Part shown: one piece after another, positions 28,229-37,792 of the stretch
How positions within the stretch are numbered: the stretch's first letter is position 1
Layout: each line of letters opens with the position of its first letter
DNA from: Acinetobacter sp. ANC 4862
GTDB taxonomy: Bacteria; Pseudomonadota; Gammaproteobacteria; Pseudomonadales; Moraxellaceae
Assembly (NCBI RefSeq): GCF_004336635.1
Contig: NZ_SJXH01000017.1
Span: forward strand, 1-64,000
Reading direction: 5' to 3'
Length of the DNA: 64,000 bases
The notes under the pieces: model-generated
The model's input: only the letters and a program-made list of their open reading frames with translations
Told to the model about the DNA's origin: nothing
Databases searched by the model: none
Made by a program: the position numbers and the translations under genes

Positions 28229-29227
28229 TTAAGAAACATCCGCAGGAAAAGTAATCACTTTTTCAAGTTTCATCTGTTCAGTCGCGACCATCAATAAACG
28301 GTCAATCCCTAAAGCAATGCCGGAACATTCGGTCATATGCGGTAAAGCCTCCAGTAGATATTCATCAATCGGCATCACATGTAAGCCAAGCTTTTCACGT
28401 TCCAGATTATCGGCTTCAAAACGGGAGCGTAACACTGTGGCATCAATCAGTTCATCATAGGCATTGGCCAATTCCAAGCCTTCAATATAAAGCTCAAAAC
28501 GGGCTGCGACCTGTTCCCCCTCTTCATCGACTTTAACTTTGGCGAGTGATGCCATTTCAGGTGGGAAATCGGTTAAAAATACCGGAGTATCAAACCCTAA
28601 ACTCGGTTCAACCATATGTGAAAATAACAGGTCGATATATCCCAAGCGGTCATCACCCAGATCCAGATTTAAACCGACTCGGTTACAGCAGTCTTTCAGC
28701 TGTTTTAAGCTGGCCTGCAAGGGATTGAGATCCAGACGATCCATAAAGGCATGCTTGTAACTTAAAATGGTCGGACGGACTTCGCCAAAACGCTGTACTA
28801 AGGTCACATTAAGCAAGTCGGTGACTTCAAACATCAGTTCTTTCAAGCTTAAATTTGGACGGTACCATTCCAGCATGGTGAATTCACTATTGTGTTTTCG
28901 CCCATGTTCATCATCACGAAAGACTTTGCAAATTTGGTAAATTGGACCACTACCACTGGCCAATAATCGCTTCATGGCAAATTCAGGTGAAGTTTGCAGA
29001 TAATGGGTGTGTTGGCGACCACCGAGATGACGCTGAGCCTGAACTGAGGCTAAATGTACATCGGTAACACCTGCTTGTGACAAGATTGGCGTTTCCACTT
29101 CAAGTACATCACGCTCAGCAAAGAACTGACGGATTTGTGCATACATTTTGGCACGGGCTTTTAGCGCCTTGATATCACAGGTCGGTTGATAATTGATGCT
29201 TTTGCTTTCAGTATTTGCCATGTTCAT
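28229..29227 (-). CDS. epmA: EF-P lysine-lysyltransferase EpmA (GenX/PoxA)
   Basis: EpmA, a truncated class II lysyl-tRNA synthetase paralogue, attaches beta-lysine to elongation factor P. The protein has about 332 aa and only the catalytic core, no anticodon-binding domain. Motif 2 is FRDDEHGRKHNSEFTMLEW and motif 3 is GIALGIDRLLM. The ATG at 29227 overlaps the pdxB stop as ATGA and has GGAGG nine bases upstream, indicating translational coupling; the frame itself opens at 29254. Confidence 0.93.
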   Translation of the reverse strand: MNMANTESKSINYQPTCDIKALKARAKMYAQIRQFFAERDVLEVETPILSQAGVTDVHLASVQAQRHLGGRQHTHYLQTSPEFAMKRLLASGSGPIYQICKVFRDDEHGRKHNSEFTMLEWYRPNLSLKELMFEVTDLLNVTLVQRFGEVRPTILSYKHAFMDRLDLNPLQASLKQLKDCCNRVGLNLDLGDDRLGYIDLLFSHMVEPSLGFDTPVFLTDFPPEMASLAKVKVDEEGEQVAARFELYIEGLELANAYDELIDATVLRSRFEADNLEREKLGLHVMPIDEYLLEALPHMTECSGIALGIDRLLMVATEQMKLEKVITFPADVS

Positions 29228-30291
29228 GCTTTCGGGCCTCCGTGCGCTGCCCATTCACGGCGTAAAGGATAGGTTTTACGTAAATAATCAAAGGCTTTTT
29301 GATCCACTTTGCCCTCTTTTAAACAGGCACGTAAATTGGCATCATCACGTGCAATATCATAAATGTGAACAAGATGCTGTTTCAGCACCTGTTTTAAATC
29401 TTGATCTTGAAAATATTGCTCGCAGACCGGTAATTGAGTTTCAAATTTTTTATCTGCAGTAAAATTAAAGGTTTTGCAGAAAGCATCGTAAATCATTTGC
29501 GTGCCACGTGCTTTGCCTTCCAGGCTATAGCCCGCAATATGCGGTGTGACCAAACAAATCAGATTTAAGAGCTGTTCTGAAATTTCAGGTTCATGTTCAA
29601 ACACATCCAGAACCACTAGGCGTTTGGTCTTTTCAATATCCGCAATCAGTGCCGTTTCCTCAACCACTGGACCACGTGCTGAATTAATCAAGATCGCCTC
29701 GGGCTTCATTTGTGCCAAAGCATCCGCGTTGATCAAATGAAAAGTTGGATGCTCCCCGGTTTTGGTTAAGGGGACATGAATAGAAATGGCATCTGCAGTT
29801 TTTAACAATTCTGCTAATTCAACTTGATTCACAGATTCACGCTGTACGAAGGGATCATAAGCAATCACGTTCCAGCCCAGCAATTTTGCCATATAGGCCA
29901 AACGTGAACCGACATTGCCCAGACCTATAATACCCAGGGTGAATTGTTCATTTTTATCGATTAAATTGGGTTGTAAATATAACAGTGCGGTGATCACATA
30001 TTCAGCCACCGCCTGCGCATTACAACCTGCCGCATTTGACCATGCGATATGGTGTTTTTCTAAAGCGGTAATATTCAAATGGTCAGTACCAATGGTGGCA
30101 CTACCGACAAATTTTAATTTTGTATCTTGAATCAGTTGTTCATTTACTTGGGTCACAGAACGAACCAGCAAGGCTTCAGCAGCCTGTACATCGGCATGGG
30201 TTAAAGTCCGCCCCGCTGCTTGCTGAATTTCTCCAAAATCTGCAAAGAAATATTCGGTAAAGGCCAGATTTTCATCTGCAACGATTTTCAT
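29224..30291 (-). CDS. pdxB: erythronate-4-phosphate dehydrogenase
   Basis: PdxB oxidises 4-phosphoerythronate in the DXP-dependent pyridoxal phosphate pathway. It is a D-2-hydroxyacid dehydrogenase of about 355 aa with the NAD-binding GIIGLGNVGSRLA loop, SATIGTDHLN, the ALINSARGPVVEE-like strand, and the PdxB-specific C-terminal dimerisation region. MKIVADENLAF at 30291 is the family start and has a GGA site; the frame extends six codons further. It overlaps epmA by four bases. Confidence 0.94.
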   Translation of the reverse strand: MKIVADENLAFTEYFFADFGEIQQAAGRTLTHADVQAAEALLVRSVTQVNEQLIQDTKLKFVGSATIGTDHLNITALEKHHIAWSNAAGCNAQAVAEYVITALLYLQPNLIDKNEQFTLGIIGLGNVGSRLAYMAKLLGWNVIAYDPFVQRESVNQVELAELLKTADAISIHVPLTKTGEHPTFHLINADALAQMKPEAILINSARGPVVEETALIADIEKTKRLVVLDVFEHEPEISEQLLNLICLVTPHIAGYSLEGKARGTQMIYDAFCKTFNFTADKKFETQLPVCEQYFQDQDLKQVLKQHLVHIYDIARDDANLRACLKEGKVDQKAFDYLRKTYPLRREWAAHGGPKA

Positions 30292-30521
30292 AGTGCGTTC
30301 CAATGACATGAAGACCGCTATGATAACCCTTGAAGGTGAATCTGACTATGCACGTTAAGGAAGAAGCAAATGCTTAAAGCGAGATTAAATAGTCCTTAAA
30401 CCTCATTTTCATTCTCCAGATTGTTCAACGCTTTAATGGAAGGTTTAACTACCAAATATAAGACCGAATTCTGTAAAAAATCCGGTCAAAACAAGAACCA
30501 CTAAAACTTCAATCCAATAGA

Positions 30522-30677
30522 TTAAGCCACGGCACCATCAATCACCAGTGAAATAAATGCAAAGACAAATGCAATTTTCCAGGTGTTTTTATGAATGCGA
30601 TGCGCTGTGCCTACATTGGATGGTAATTTTCTGCTGAGCGTTCCTGCTCCAGCCTGTATATCATTATTCATTTCCAT
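30522..30677 (-). pseudogene. remnant of an MFS transporter N-terminus
   Basis: A 51-codon minus-strand frame starts MEMNNDIQAG and contains NTWKIAFVFAFISLVIDGA, then meets a stop. This looks like the first cytoplasmic arm and TM1 of aromatic-acid:H+ symporters (BenK/MucK/PcaK type), where TM1 continues DGADL. Further down, another frame shows TEFGL-like residues before stops, as if the gene was shortened and frameshifted. The rest of 30310-30905 holds nothing else I can support; a plus-strand frame at 30595-30816 is its shadow. Confidence 0.45.
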
Positions 30678-30905
30678 ATCCCTCATTTTCCCAAATGAGT
30701 CATCGGTAATCCTATTATTTCTCTACATTTTCCTGAGGTTCTTTATTATTTTTCTAGCATTCCGTTTGAACTTTAAGCGTGCAAATGCACAGAGTTACAA
30801 GAATGTTTCACGATGAATCTTTTAATTAAAGTTAATTATTGATTTTTTTAAGACAAAACGTCTCTAGGATGTACACGAATTAACACCCTGAAGTGAAAAA
30901 TTCAA

Positions 30906-32129
30906 TTAATTACCGAATGCAGCAATACCAGTCTGTGCGCGTCCTAAAATCAAGGCATGCACATCATGGGTACCTTCATAGGTATTTACCACTTCCAGAT
31001 TCACCAGATGACGGGCTACACCAAATTCATCACTGATGCCATTTCCGCCGAGCATGTCACGCGCAAGTCGTGCAATATCTAGGGCTTTACCACAGTTATT
31101 ACGTTTGATCAGTGATGTTCCTTCCACCGAAGCAATACCTTCATCTTTCATGCGGCCAAAACGTAAAGCAATCTGCAAGCCAAGGGCAATTTCAGTTTGC
31201 ATGTCCGCCAGTTTTTTCTGAATCAGCTGGTTAGCAGCGAGTGGACGGCCAAACTGTTTACGATCCATGGTGTATTGATGTGCAGTATGCCAGCAGAATT
31301 CTGCTGCACCCATTGCCCCCCAGGCAATCCCATAACGGGCACTATTCAGGCAGGTAAATGGGCCTTTTAATCCACGGACTTCCGGAAACGCATTTTCTTC
31401 CGGCACAAAGACGTTATCCATCACGATTTCACCGGTGATTGAGGCACGTAAACCCACTTTACCGTGAATGGCTGGCGCTGAAAGTCCTTCCCAGCCTTTC
31501 TCTAAAATAAAACCACGGATGTCACCGACATTGCCTTCAGCAGATACTTCTTTGGCCCAGACCACAAATACATCCGCAATCGGACTGTTGGTGATCCACA
31601 TTTTTGCGCCCGTTAAGCGGTAACCACCATCGACTTTTTTGGCACGGCTAATCATGCTACCCGGATCCGAACCATGATCCGGTTCGGTCAAGCCGAAGCA
31701 ACCAATATATTCACCGGTGGCCAGTTTAGGCAAGTATTTTTGTTTCTGTTCTTCCGAACCAAATTCATTAATTGGCACCATCACCAACGAACTTTGTACA
31801 CTGGCCATGGAACGGTAGCCTGAATCGACATATTCAATTTCACGCGCTACCAGACCATAACTAACATAGTTCAGCCCTGCACCACCGTATTGCTCAGGAA
31901 TGGTGGGGCCGAGCAGACCCAGCTCGCCCATCTCACGGAAAATTGAAGCATCGGTTTTTTCATGACGGAACTGTTCAAGTACACGAGGTTGTAAACGCTC
32001 TTGACAGTAAGCATGTGCAGAATTGCGAATCATGCGCTCTTCTTCTGTGAGTTGCTGTTCGATTAAAAATGGATCTTGCCAGTTAAATTGAACTTTTGCT
32101 GTTTTTTTCGTATTGATCATTTGATTCAT
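30906..32129 (-). CDS. gcdH: glutaryl-CoA dehydrogenase
   Basis: This FAD enzyme oxidises and decarboxylates glutaryl-CoA to crotonyl-CoA in lysine and tryptophan breakdown, passing electrons to ETF. It is 407 aa, the usual size. Diagnostic stretches are [34 protein letters not shown], the [20 protein letters not shown] region, and the catalytic glutamate in [15 protein letters not shown]. The substrate call relies on overall resemblance within the acyl-CoA dehydrogenase family. It is a single gene, with a decayed transporter fragment downstream. Confidence 0.92.
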   Translation of the reverse strand: MNQMINTKKTAKVQFNWQDPFLIEQQLTEEERMIRNSAHAYCQERLQPRVLEQFRHEKTDASIFREMGELGLLGPTIPEQYGGAGLNYVSYGLVAREIEYVDSGYRSMASVQSSLVMVPINEFGSEEQKQKYLPKLATGEYIGCFGLTEPDHGSDPGSMISRAKKVDGGYRLTGAKMWITNSPIADVFVVWAKEVSAEGNVGDIRGFILEKGWEGLSAPAIHGKVGLRASITGEIVMDNVFVPEENAFPEVRGLKGPFTCLNSARYGIAWGAMGAAEFCWHTAHQYTMDRKQFGRPLAANQLIQKKLADMQTEIALGLQIALRFGRMKDEGIASVEGTSLIKRNNCGKALDIARLARDMLGGNGISDEFGVARHLVNLEVVNTYEGTHDVHALILGRAQTGIAAFGN

Positions 32130-32522
32130 CGCTTCCTCTGCTCGATATCATGTTCTATTTATCTAACTCGATACTAGGGCCGAAAAATGATTCTTTCAAA
32201 CGATAAATTTGAGAAATATAGAAAAATAAAAAAATTCATCTCTATGCTTTTTAGTTCAGTTGAGATATCTATGATGAATTGAAGTCGTGTTTTTAAAATA
32301 TTTATTTTTAACCATAATAAAAGGTTTATTCGCAGTGCGTGAAGCAATCTTCCCTTCTGCAATCATTCGTAAATCTTAACAATCAACGCTCAATAAGTAC
32401 CCGCTTAAAGACCTTTATATTCAATCTTTGAAATCATTTGTATCCACTGAATACGCACAAATTTATCCAACGTTCTTCTTTATTTATATTTTAGTATTTT
32501 TTATTCATAAAAATTTTAGGCA
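32130..32522. other. gap upstream of gcdH, no gene seen
   Basis: This AT-rich region has only a 62-codon minus-strand frame (32174-32362) that lacks a ribosome-binding site and recognisable sequence. It should contain the gcdH promoter. Confidence 0.5.
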
Positions 32523-32555
32523 ATAAAAAACCCCGATCAATGATCGGGGTTTTGA
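32523..32555 (-). terminator. terminator of tRNA-Ser
   Basis: This hairpin has arms AACCCCGATCA and TGATCGGGGTT with flanking A and T tracts. It lies just beyond the CCA end of the tRNA gene. Confidence 0.85.
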
Positions 32556-32558
32556 ATT

Positions 32559-32648
32559 TGGCGGAAGCGGTGAGATTCGAACTCACGGAGGACTCACACC
32601 CTCGTCGGTTTTCAAGACCGGTGCATTAAACCGCTCTGCCACGCTTCC
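32559..32648 (-). tRNA. tRNA-Ser (anticodon UGA)
   Basis: The 90 nt gene on the minus strand folds with acceptor arms GGAAGCG and CGCTTCC. The anticodon stem-loop CGGTCTTGAAAACCG carries the anticodon TGA. There is a long variable arm as expected for serine, a T arm with GTTCGAATC, discriminator G and an encoded CCA. Confidence 0.97.
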
Positions 32649-32658
32649 AATGGCCGCT

Positions 32659-32687
32659 ATGATATAAATAAAAACCCATCTTGGCAA
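32659..32687 (-). promoter_or_regulatory. promoter of tRNA-Ser
   Basis: On the minus strand, TTGCCA and TATCAT boxes are separated by 17 bases, with the -10 ending ten bases before the mature tRNA. The tRNA-Leu gene at 51.2 kb has the same -35 and spacing. Confidence 0.75.
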
Positions 32688-32738
32688 ACACTTTTATGCT
32701 TTTTTCTTACCGAGTGATTAAAATAAAATCAAAATGTA

Positions 32739-33233
32739 TTAATTTACTGAATTTTCAGGCTTTTCATAACGAATTTGATTGATATACCACTGTTTCTTGC
32801 CTAATGGGGTCAGTACCTCAACCTCATCATCAACTTGTTTTCCAAGTAAAGCGCGTGCCATGGGCGAATCAATCGAAATATGCTGTGGATGGTGATCATA
32901 TATTTCATCTACACCCACAATACGTAAGGTTTTTTGTTCACCTTCATCATTTTCAATATCCACCCAGGCACCGAAATACACTTTGCCCTCTTGCTCAGGC
33001 GAAAAATCAATAATTTTAAGCTCTTCTAAACGCTTGCCCAAGTAACGAACACGACGATCAATCTTACGTAAAATTTGCTTGTTGTATTGATAATCCGCGT
33101 TTTCCGAACGATCGCCGAGACTCGCTGCCCAGTTCACTTTTCGGGTAATTTCTGGTCGTTCTTCATGCCACAAATGCTGTAATTCCGCGACCAGTTTGTC
33201 ATGTCCAGAACGTGTAATTAAGTTAGATTTCAT
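32739..33233 (-). CDS. greB: transcription elongation factor GreB
   Basis: GreB rescues backtracked RNA polymerase by stimulating transcript cleavage. The 164 aa sequence has an N-terminal coiled-coil finger (ITRSGHDKLVAELQHLWHEE, GDRSENADYQYNKQILRKIDRR with the acidic tip residues) and a C-terminal FKBP-like domain (ISIDSPMARALLGKQVDDEVEV). The basic patch and LRKIDRRVRYLGKRLEELKI favour GreB over GreA, which is encoded separately at 63.3 kb. Confidence 0.95.
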   Translation of the reverse strand: MKSNLITRSGHDKLVAELQHLWHEERPEITRKVNWAASLGDRSENADYQYNKQILRKIDRRVRYLGKRLEELKIIDFSPEQEGKVYFGAWVDIENDEGEQKTLRIVGVDEIYDHHPQHISIDSPMARALLGKQVDDEVEVLTPLGKKQWYINQIRYEKPENSVN

Positions 33234-33379
33234 AGTATTTTTTGATGTTCTGCTTACAATTTGCTTACAAGAGTGGTCTATTTTATCCGCTATTTACACA
33301 CAACTAAAGTTTATAAAATTAATTCTTCAATTAAATTAATCTTTTATGTTACATATCTCTAAAAAGTTTAGTACAAAAT

Positions 33380-33408
33380 TTGACAAGTTTATTTTTCACG
33401 CTTATTAT
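33380..33408 (+). promoter_or_regulatory. near-consensus sigma-70 promoter for the MltF-like gene
   Basis: TTGACA at 33380 and TATTAT at 33403 are separated by 17 bases. A start near 33415 would leave a leader of about 180 nt before the ATG at 33598, containing a CATGCCT/AGGCATG inverted repeat. The remainder of 33234-33597 has no gene. Confidence 0.7.
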
Positions 33409-33597
33409 TCGCACATGTTTTTAAATCGCTTACTTTTTAATCTATGTAGAAATTCTACATTATTCTCCTTTTAATCCAATGTCATTTTGAATGACGTCAT
33501 GCCTGCCCAACCCTTATTGAATTTATCAAACTTGAAAAAGCTTGAGGCATGTGCGCCTTTGCTTTTTAGGGCATAAATTACTTGTAGCGGAGACAAC

Positions 33598-34707
33598 ATG
33601 CACAGTAGTTCAACTTCTGGGGTGAGGCTTTGCCTTAACTCTTTAAAATCTTCTCTCTCATTAAAAATTCTTGCGTTCAGTACCCTGTTCATTCCGTTTC
33701 ATAGTATTAATGCAAGTAAATCGTTCCAATATGATTCCGTAGTCAACGGCAAGCAACTCACCGTTGTTTCAGTGGAAAATTCGACCACAGTATTTAAAGA
33801 TGGCGCGCATTTACATGGGTTTGGTTATGACCTCGCGCGTAACTATGCCAACAGCTTAAACGTCAAACTGGTGTTTAAAACTGTGCCTGATAATGCGACT
33901 GCACTAAAATGGGTATCGCAAGGTAAAGCCAATTTTGCCATGACGACAGCAGATGTCAGTTCAATTGAACAAAAGCGTCTGACTTCTTTTTCAGCAACCT
34001 GTGGTGATATCGGCAGCCTGCAACAAAATGGCTTAAATACAAACCTGAATTGGGTATTTAAACATGCGGATGATCCACTGACACAAACCGCAAGTGGTTT
34101 TGTGTGTAAAGGGAAACAGTCCGGTTCGATTCGACAACTTGCATCATTTTATAATCAGAATGCTGTAAAAGAAGAATCATGGGATAGCATTCAGCGTGAT
34201 TTAAATCAGCGTATGCCTATTTATAAAGCCAGCTTTAAAAATACCGCTGCAAAATATGATTTAGATTGGCACCTATTGGCAGCCATTGGTTATCAGGAAT
34301 CGTATCTGAAACCCAATTCAGTATCGCCTACCGGTGTGCGTGGTTTGATGATGCTGACCAACAGTACCGCAAAAGCCATGGGTGTAAGTAACCGAACTGA
34401 CCCGGCTCAAAGTATTGAGGGTGGCGCGAAATATTACGACCAGATGTTAAGTCGCTATGAAGATGTTCCCTTTCCTGACCGTAACTGGTATGCGCTTGTG
34501 GCTTATAATATGGGACCTGGTGCGGTAAATCAGATTCAGAAACGAATTCAGGCACAAGGTAAAAATCCAAATAATTGGGTTAATCTGTATAGTTATCTGG
34601 ATCGTAACAAAGCCAGCAATGGCCGTTACCGTCAAGCGGTACAATATGTAACGCGTATTCGCTCTTATTTAGAACATATTAAAACCACACAGTTAGTGAA
34701 TATTTAA
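33598..34707 (+). CDS. MltF-like lytic transglycosylase (solute-binding fold plus SLT domain)
   Basis: The 369 aa exported protein has a signal sequence (about residues 15-40), a solute-binding-protein-like module (about 48-190, GFGYDLARNYANSLNVKL and FAMTTADVS) and an SLT transglycosylase domain (about 215-360) with the catalytic glutamate in AAIGYQESYL, then PTGVRGLMMLT and YNMGPGAV. This order is that of MltF, which cleaves peptidoglycan at the outer membrane. There is no lipobox, so it is more likely periplasmic or signal-anchored. A GGAG site precedes the ATG. Downstream it has its own terminator. Confidence 0.88.
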   Translation: MHSSSTSGVRLCLNSLKSSLSLKILAFSTLFIPFHSINASKSFQYDSVVNGKQLTVVSVENSTTVFKDGAHLHGFGYDLARNYANSLNVKLVFKTVPDNATALKWVSQGKANFAMTTADVSSIEQKRLTSFSATCGDIGSLQQNGLNTNLNWVFKHADDPLTQTASGFVCKGKQSGSIRQLASFYNQNAVKEESWDSIQRDLNQRMPIYKASFKNTAAKYDLDWHLLAAIGYQESYLKPNSVSPTGVRGLMMLTNSTAKAMGVSNRTDPAQSIEGGAKYYDQMLSRYEDVPFPDRNWYALVAYNMGPGAVNQIQKRIQAQGKNPNNWVNLYSYLDRNKASNGRYRQAVQYVTRIRSYLEHIKTTQLVNI

Positions 34708-34721
34708 CCTCTTCTAAATAC

Positions 34722-34753
34722 AAAAAAAGCTTACCCAAGGGTAAGCTTTTTTA
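34722..34753. terminator. bidirectional terminator between convergent genes
   Basis: The hairpin AAAAGCTTACCC/GGGTAAGCTTTT has A and T tracts on both sides. It lies between the MltF-like gene and the opposing SCP2 gene. Confidence 0.85.
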
Positions 34754-34766
34754 TGCTTAAAAATTC

Positions 34767-35150
34767 TTAAGTTGTTTGCTCAAGTACTTTCTTAAATAAA
34801 TCTTTTTGTTCTTGGCTTGGTTTGGCAGTTTGTAAAGCCATCAATTGTGACATATCACCTTGAACTTTAATTTTGCCGGTCATGAATGCCTGCATAGCAG
34901 CTGCCATATCAAATTCCAGAAACACTTTACGAAGGGTTTCACCATCCATATTCAAAGTGGTTTTAGCATTTGGAGACAGACCTTTTTTGATTGCACCACC
35001 ATCCAAAGACAATTCTGTATTGCCTTGTGAATCTGTAACGACTAAGTTAATTGCTAAATTTGCAAGTGCAGGTGCCAAGTTTAAGTCGCCCGCTTGAGCA
35101 GTTAAGCTTTCTACATTTGAAAACCAATCATCAGTTAAAAAGGTAGGCAT
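34767..35150 (-). CDS. SCP2 sterol-binding-domain protein
   Basis: This 127 aa single-domain protein has the SCP2 pattern: alternating beta strands (LAINLVVTDSQGNTELSLDGGAI), the KTTLNMDGETLRKVFLEFD turn, then AAMQAFMTGKIKVQGDMSQLMAL, the conserved F-M-x-G-K-(I/L)-K-(V/A)-x-G-D motif. Members bind lipids or acyl chains; the physiological ligand is unknown here. It is probably cytoplasmic and a single gene. Confidence 0.88.
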   Translation of the reverse strand: MPTFLTDDWFSNVESLTAQAGDLNLAPALANLAINLVVTDSQGNTELSLDGGAIKKGLSPNAKTTLNMDGETLRKVFLEFDMAAAMQAFMTGKIKVQGDMSQLMALQTAKPSQEQKDLFKKVLEQTT

Positions 35151-35366
35151 GATCTTTCCTCAATTTATTCGTTCATTTGTGTCGCCTATCCAGACAACAT
35201 CTTTGTGAAGCTATTTGTGCTTGACGCTTGTTATAGCATGTAAAATTGTTTTCTGCTTAACGTTTTTTGCACGACACGTTCAATTTTTATATTTTTAATA
35301 CATTATTTAACTAAATCAAATATATAAAATAGACACCAATCCTAAAACCGGTGTCTACCGCAACCA

Positions 35367-36287
35367 TTATTCAGCAGCAAAACCTAAATTCACCATATTG
35401 ATGCGTTTGCTCTGTGGTTCATCTTCTGTTGAACAGCTACCGGTGAAATCAAGTTCACGTTGTGCATCTAAAGCTTCAAAGTCAAACAATTCACGATCGG
35501 CCAATTGTGAAGGTGATACGTTTTGCATGGCACCAAAAATACTATGCAAACGCTTCGGATATTGGGCATCCCATTCACGTAGCATATTGTTGATCATCGC
35601 GCGCTGTAAATTTTCCTGTGAACCACACAAGTTACACGGAATAATCGGGAACTGACGCATTTCTGCATACTTGATGATGTCTTTTTCTTCCACATAAGCC
35701 AGTGGACGAATCAGGATATTCTTCTTGTCAGATGACAAAAGTTTTGGTGGCATGGCTTTCAAGCTGCCGCCATGGAACAAGTTCAGGAAGAAAGTTGCCA
35801 TAATGTCATCACGGTGATGACCCAAAGCCACTTTGGTCGCGCCAATTTCTTGTGCAAAACCATATAACGAACCACGACGTAAACGCGAGCACACTGCACA
35901 ATACGTTTTACCTTCAGGGGTCAATTTTTTGGTGATGCTGTAGGTGTCTTTTTCCAGAATGTAATATGGAATGTTATTTTCTTCCAAATAACGTGGCAAG
36001 ACATCTTCAGGGAAACCCGGCTGCTTTTGGTCAAGGTTCACCGCAACGACATCAAAGTTTATTGGTGCAATACGTTTAAACTGCAACATAATGTCCAGCA
36101 AGGTATAACTGTCTTTACCACCAGAAATACATACCATCACCTTGTCACCTTCTTCGATCATTTTAAAATCACGAATGGCATGACCGACTTGACGGCGAAG
36201 CTTTTTCAACAAACGGTAATATGCCGAACTTGTTGGCAGTTCTGGTTTGAAATTAAATCCTTGTTCGGACTCAACTGGCGAGTACAT
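35367..36287 (-). CDS. ttcA: tRNA 2-thiocytidine biosynthesis protein TtcA
   Basis: TtcA thiolates C32 of certain tRNAs using an iron-sulfur cluster and ATP. The 306 aa protein has the PP-loop [13 protein letters not shown] and two Cys pairs, [11 protein letters not shown] and IPCNLCGSQ, needed for cluster binding. The [18 protein letters not shown] segment is also typical. It is transcribed away from the second transglycosylase gene. Confidence 0.96.
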   Translation of the reverse strand: MYSPVESEQGFNFKPELPTSSAYYRLLKKLRRQVGHAIRDFKMIEEGDKVMVCISGGKDSYTLLDIMLQFKRIAPINFDVVAVNLDQKQPGFPEDVLPRYLEENNIPYYILEKDTYSITKKLTPEGKTYCAVCSRLRRGSLYGFAQEIGATKVALGHHRDDIMATFFLNLFHGGSLKAMPPKLLSSDKKNILIRPLAYVEEKDIIKYAEMRQFPIIPCNLCGSQENLQRAMINNMLREWDAQYPKRLHSIFGAMQNVSPSQLADRELFDFEALDAQRELDFTGSCSTEDEPQSKRINMVNLGFAAE

Positions 36288-36464
36288 AGACGAGATTTAC
36301 CCATAAATAAAAATACCGCGCAATTTTATCCGATTCAGCCTCACATCGCACCAAAAGAATGTAATTTCTGAAAATTGATTATTGTTGTCATTTTCATGTA
36401 ATCAACCACATGCTATTTTGGACGGTGCAGTTCAAATTTTAGCCACAATGCTTACCAATTGTAC

Positions 36465-36509
36465 TTTTCCACAGTTGTCCACAAAACCTGTGGATAACTT
36501 TGTGGATTT
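36465..36509. promoter_or_regulatory. cluster of four DnaA-box-like sites
   Basis: Four 9-mers lie within 45 bases: TTTTCCACA (36465), TTGTCCACA (36475), TGTGGATAA (36489, the exact complement of the perfect DnaA box TTATCCACA) and TGTGGATTT (36501). Two face each way. The next 150 bases are highly AT-rich with paired TGATCA sequences. No dnaA, dnaN or rpmH is nearby, so this is not the usual oriC. The role is unknown. Confidence 0.5.
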
Positions 36510-36660
36510 CAAAAGGCTTGACAAGGTGTCCGACCTATTATTTAAGGCTTCTATTTAAATTGATCATTTTTTGATCAATTTTATTTTAAATAAAAATCAA
36601 CAACTTAATAGTGTCAAGTTATCCTGATTAAAAAAAAATTAAAATATTTTTTGATTACTA

Positions 36661-36700
36661 TCTCTGCAATTAGCACTTGCTTTTTACAAACTTGCAGAGA
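36661..36700. other. inverted repeat upstream of the SLT-domain gene
   Basis: Perfect 9-base arms TCTCTGCAA and TTGCAGAGA are separated by 22 bases, about 90 bases before the start codon at 36788. It could be an operator or leader hairpin. No T run makes it a good terminator. The rest of 36288-36787 is non-coding and AT-rich. Confidence 0.4.
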
Positions 36701-36787
36701 AATAAGTTCCAGAATACTTTTAATTGTGTTTTTTTTTGTTAAACTCCTGTTGAACTGTCTGGAGCAGATTTTTTTCTATATAAAAAA

Positions 36788-37651
36788 ATGAAAAATAACA
36801 TTGTAAGCATGGGACTTTATTTTTTGGGGTGTGTAACAGTTGGTTCTGTTGCATCGACCAGTTATGCCGGTCAAACCATCTACCAGTTAAAAGATTCGAA
36901 TGGCACCACCCTACTCACCAATAAAAAGGGGCGCTATAACCATCTAAAAGTGGAAAAAAAGACCTATTATCCGGACAGTAATATCCATAGTTATAGCAAT
37001 TGGGGCAGCTCTGAAGCTTCGGTATTGCCTAGCTATAGCCGTAATAAAAATGCCTTTGACTCGATTATTAAACAAGCAGCGTCACAACACGGTATTTCTG
37101 AAGGCTTAATTAAAGCAGTCATGCATACTGAATCTGGGTTTAATGTGAATGCACGTTCACCTGTCGGTGCACAAGGACTGATGCAACTGATGCCTGCAAC
37201 GGCGCGACGCTTTAATGTTTCCAATGCATTTGATCCCCACCAGAACATTATGGGTGGGGCAAAATATTTATCTTGGCTGATGAAACGTTTTAACGGCAAT
37301 ACTTCACTGGTTTTAGCCAGCTATAATGCTGGTGAAGGCAATGTTGCAAAATATGGTGGCATTCCCCCGTTTAAAGAAACCCAAGATTATGTCAGACGGG
37401 TTAGCAGTCGTTATAGCAACTTATACTCCAATGGTCTGGGTAACAGCTCAAGTTCAACCAACCCGAGTTCTGATGCTGGAAAAATTGTTGCTCAATCCAA
37501 CAATTATGAATCAGCCTCATCACATGCAGCGCCTCGTTATAGTTCACAGCGTCAAATTATTGTGGCATCCGATGGCAGCTTCACTGATGCTCCCGGCTCG
37601 TACACCACGGCACATGCCACGGCTTCAGCAAAAATTTCAATTACCGACTAA
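36788..37651 (+). CDS. exported lytic transglycosylase (DUF4124-like + SLT domain)
   Basis: The 287 aa protein has a signal peptide (about 1-27, cut near SYAG), a short DUF4124-like strand segment (QTIYQLKDSNGTTLLTNKK), an SLT domain (about 85-205: GISEGLIKAVMHTESGF with the catalytic glutamate, ARSPVGAQGLMQLMPATA, LASYNAGEGNV), and a Ser-rich C-terminal tail. It should cleave peptidoglycan to anhydro-muropeptides in the periplasm. Only a weak ribosome-binding site is seen. Confidence 0.88.
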   Translation: MKNNIVSMGLYFLGCVTVGSVASTSYAGQTIYQLKDSNGTTLLTNKKGRYNHLKVEKKTYYPDSNIHSYSNWGSSEASVLPSYSRNKNAFDSIIKQAASQHGISEGLIKAVMHTESGFNVNARSPVGAQGLMQLMPATARRFNVSNAFDPHQNIMGGAKYLSWLMKRFNGNTSLVLASYNAGEGNVAKYGGIPPFKETQDYVRRVSSRYSNLYSNGLGNSSSSTNPSSDAGKIVAQSNNYESASSHAAPRYSSQRQIIVASDGSFTDAPGSYTTAHATASAKISITD

Positions 37652-37792
37652 CAAAGTCATTTTTGAAATCGGCATCATACAACAGAATTACTTATTTTTC
37701 TTCTTGAATTTTTAAGACTTACACCTCATATTTAGTAAATGATTTTTGATTCATAAATCAGATTATTTTTTTATTATAAGAGGATTCTCTCA

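Noticed and set aside
30595..30816. 73-codon plus-strand frame downstream of gcdH
   Set aside because: It lies antisense to the MFS-like remnant and has low-complexity hydrophobic content without a start signal.
32174..32362. 62-codon frame upstream of gcdH
   Set aside because: No ribosome-binding site and composition like non-coding DNA.
36465..36640. Chromosomal origin (oriC)
   Set aside because: None of dnaA, dnaN, recF, gyrB, rpmH or rnpA is nearby; only the box cluster and AT-richness are suggestive.
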